Below are positions 4,490 through 6,546 of a DNA stretch of 6,546 nt, piece by piece. The notes under the pieces were generated by a model. It saw only the letters and a program-made list of their open reading frames with translations, was not told the DNA's origin and did not search any database. The DNA comes from Promethearchaeota archaeon. GTDB lineage: Archaea; Asgardarchaeota; Lokiarchaeia; Sigynarchaeales; SOKP01. The first letter of the stretch is position 1; the number at the start of each line of letters is the position of its first letter. The position numbers and the translations under genes are program-made. The stretch covers positions 1-6,546 of the forward strand of contig JAUWBH010000225.1 in NCBI GenBank assembly GCA_030605085.1. Reading direction: 5' to 3'.

Positions 4490-6546
4490 ATGTACATTAC
4501 AAAGCTTACATTTAAGAATTTCATGGGATATAAACAATTGAGCCTTCCTAAAGGCACTGAAGAATTTCCTAAAGGGTTAATACTCGTTAGTGGTAAAAAT
4601 TCCTACGGTAAATCGAGCATTTTCGAAGGAATTGTGTTTGCCTTCTTTGGACCTAAAATATTTAAAGGTCGAAATGCCGCTTCCTTTATTACTTATGGGG
4701 AATCTAAAGCGGAGCTTACAATATTTTTTACTTTAGACAACAAAAAATATAATATTTTTCGTAGATGGGGCAGAACCGGAGCTACAACTACAAAATTGTT
4801 TGAATGGGACAAAACTATGTACCGCGAAATAAAGAATTTTAACATTGAAAAATTTTTTGAAATTTCTTCAGAGCAAGCGTTAAGCACAGTATTTGTAAGG
4901 CAAGGAGAAGTGGAAGAATTGGCAAATAAAAAAGGTGCCGATTTAAGGGAAATGATCATTGACCTTTTTAGGTTAGATATCATAGATGATGCGCTAAATT
5001 TCCTGGATGTCGAATCTAAAAAGAAGAAATTTGGTAAGGAAAATTTAGAAAGGAACAAAGTCCCAATTGAGCGAATTGAAGAAGATATTAATCGCATTAC
5101 TCTTGAAAATGCGAAATTTGAAAAGGTTGTTAAGGAAAAAAAGAAAAAAGAAGAAGAGTATGGACAAAAAATTAAAAACTATCCCTCAGATGAATTAATA
5201 ACAAATTTGGAAAAGCTGTACAGTCAAAAAAATGTTGTTAACGATAAGTTTCTTTCGTATAAAAAGGATTTTGAAGAAAAGATTAAAAGTACAGAATTAG
5301 ACATTGAGGATTTTAAACATTTAAAAAAAATCGTAGATAAAATTGAGGATACTCTAAAAGAAAAGAAAAAATTAACCCTAGAAAAAGAACTTATAGAGAA
5401 AAGAAGAGAAGCTACTATTAGAGGTCTAGGAAAGACAAAAGGAAAAATTGAAGATAGTAAAAGAAAAATAAAAAAAATGGAAGATAGCTTAAAATTTAAA
5501 ACAAGAGAAGGGGGAATAGAAAGCGCTCGATGCCCCACTTGCCAAAACGAATTAACAAAAGAACATTTTGACGAGATGATACTGGAATTTAATACGGATC
5601 TAAAGATAAATTATGAAAAAGTTAAATCTATTACAAAAATAATAGATAATTTTGATGTGGAAATTAATTCGTATCAAAACAAGTTAGAAAAAATAAACGA
5701 AAGCGTAGTAAAAATACGAGGTTTAAAAGACGACTTTGAAAATTACCGGAAATACGAATCAGAATTAAGGAAAGCTCAAGAAGAATTAGACGGTTTCCTT
5801 ACGAAATATAAGCCCAAATTCGCTGATACTAAACCAGAAAAAATTAAATTACTCTCTATCGAAAAAGAAAAGCTTTACATCGAATTAAAAGCAATTATAA
5901 TGGAAATTAAAGAAAAACAAGAGAATATTAAGATTAGTGTCGATAGAATTATAGATTTGCGCAATGAGATTAAACACATGAAGAAACTGGAAAAAGAAAT
6001 TGGAGAATTTGAAATTGATATTGATCACATTAGTAAAGCAAAAGAATTCGTTAGAAGGTTTGTCACCGAATATATGGTTGTAAAGCGATTAGTAAAAAAT
6101 ATCGCATCAACAACTAATAAATATATTAAAGATTTTACTTCAGGTCAATATAGCGATCTAACTATTGACTTGTTCGGTACAAAAAAGACGGGATTATCGC
6201 TAAAAATCATGGATAATTTCAATGGCATTCCTGAGTCAATAGAAGTCCTCTCTGGAGGAGATAAAACCGCTTTGGGAATGGCCTTACGATTAGCAATATC
6301 CGAATTAATGAGCAAAATTCGACCTACAAAGGAATCACCAAAGAAAAACCCAAAGATTGACATTCTACTTTTAGACGAACCTTTAGCTGCGCTCGACGAA
6401 ACCAGAAGAGAGCGAATTCTTAAACACCTAGTAAAATCAAAAACATTTTCACAAATTTTCCTTATTACCCATACAGCTATCCCATCAGATTTCAAAACAC
6501 ATAAAATTATAGTTAATAAAGATCATTCTACGGGCATAAGCACTGC
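4490..6546 (+). CDS. rad50: Rad50 SMC-like ATPase, 3' end outside the window
   Basis: Rad50 is the SMC-like ATPase of the Mre11-Rad50 complex; ATP-driven closing of its two head lobes controls DNA binding and Mre11 access. I translated the frame by hand and it stays open for 685 codons to the window edge. The N-terminal lobe has FKNFMGY and Walker A GKNSYGKSS (35-43), then the Q-loop VRQGE (Gln138). A Lys/Glu-rich coiled coil runs from about 180 to the zinc hook CPTC (Cys348, Cys351), which would dimerise two molecules through Zn. A return coil reaches about 530. The C-terminal lobe has signature LSGGDK (587-592), Walker B ILLLDEP (Asp629, Glu630), D-loop LAALDE (632-637) and H-loop His661. 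With 24 residues after the H-loop already seen, the stop should be close, giving roughly 690-710 residues. This is shorter than most archaeal Rad50 proteins because the coil arms are short. The ATG at 4490 follows a good ribosome-binding site. Confidence 0.95.
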   Translation, partial: MYITKLTFKNFMGYKQLSLPKGTEEFPKGLILVSGKNSYGKSSIFEGIVFAFFGPKIFKGRNAASFITYGESKAELTIFFTLDNKKYNIFRRWGRTGATTTKLFEWDKTMYREIKNFNIEKFFEISSEQALSTVFVRQGEVEELANKKGADLREMIIDLFRLDIIDDALNFLDVESKKKKFGKENLERNKVPIERIEEDINRITLENAKFEKVVKEKKKKEEEYGQKIKNYPSDELITNLEKLYSQKNVVNDKFLSYKKDFEEKIKSTELDIEDFKHLKKIVDKIEDTLKEKKKLTLEKELIEKRREATIRGLGKTKGKIEDSKRKIKKMEDSLKFKTREGGIESARCPTCQNELTKEHFDEMILEFNTDLKINYEKVKSITKIIDNFDVEINSYQNKLEKINESVVKIRGLKDDFENYRKYESELRKAQEELDGFLTKYKPKFADTKPEKIKLLSIEKEKLYIELKAIIMEIKEKQENIKISVDRIIDLRNEIKHMKKLEKEIGEFEIDIDHISKAKEFVRRFVTEYMVVKRLVKNIASTTNKYIKDFTSGQYSDLTIDLFGTKKTGLSLKIMDNFNGIPESIEVLSGGDKTALGMALRLAISELMSKIRPTKESPKKNPKIDILLLDEPLAALDETRRERILKHLVKSKTFSQIFLITHTAIPSDFKTHKIIVNKDHSTGIST

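Noticed and set aside
4693..5097. Minus-strand open frame of 134 residues
   Set aside because: It lies wholly antisense to conserved rad50 sequence, including the Q-loop region, and its Ser/Phe/Leu-rich make-up is typical of an antisense reading.
5224..5538. Minus-strand open frame of 104 residues resembling a membrane protein
   Set aside because: The Phe/Leu/Ser richness is the reverse complement of Lys/Glu-rich Rad50 coiled coil, not real membrane segments.
6145..6495. Minus-strand open frame of 116 residues
   Set aside because: It is antisense to the Rad50 signature, Walker B and H-loop motifs.

Overview
The window holds one tightly packed, same-strand gene cluster: herA, nurA, mre11 and rad50, the set that in archaea resects DNA double-strand break ends ahead of homologous recombination. 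HerA with NurA and Mre11 with Rad50 as neighbours is an archaeal hallmark. The Shine-Dalgarno-like GGTGA/GAGGTG motifs also fit an archaeon. The DNA is strongly AT-rich, and the proteins are rich in Lys, Ile, Asn and Glu. This would suit a low-GC archaeon such as an Asgard/Lokiarchaeal-type or similar lineage, but the window has no taxonomic marker, so the lineage is a guess.

Layout: 1-173 is AT-rich non-coding DNA with a perfect 18-bp palindrome that probably overlaps the promoter. herA (174-1922) encodes the hexameric ATPase/translocase. After 26 bp comes nurA (1949-3145), the nuclease partner. Its conserved N-terminal half has no ATG, GTG or TTG start, and the best start is an ATT placed 7 nt after a GGTGA motif. 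After 24 bp comes mre11 (3170-4486, GTG start), with every metal-binding motif of the nuclease. Three bases later rad50 (4490 onward) begins. It runs off the 3' edge with no stop, but already contains Walker A, Q-loop, zinc hook, signature motif, Walker B, D-loop and H-loop, so only a few C-terminal residues should be missing.

How they work together (family knowledge): Mre11-Rad50 binds and processes broken ends. HerA, a hexameric translocase, feeds DNA to the NurA dimer, which degrades the 5' strand to leave a 3' overhang for the RadA recombinase. The tiny gaps and the ribosome-binding site of rad50 lying inside the end of mre11 support a single transcript with coupled translation.

I did not find an undescribed system. 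The points worth a second look are the apparent AUU start of nurA, the short coiled-coil arms of Rad50, the GNHG variant of Mre11 motif III, the long helical insert in NurA, and in-frame C/G homopolymer runs that stand out against the AT-rich background.
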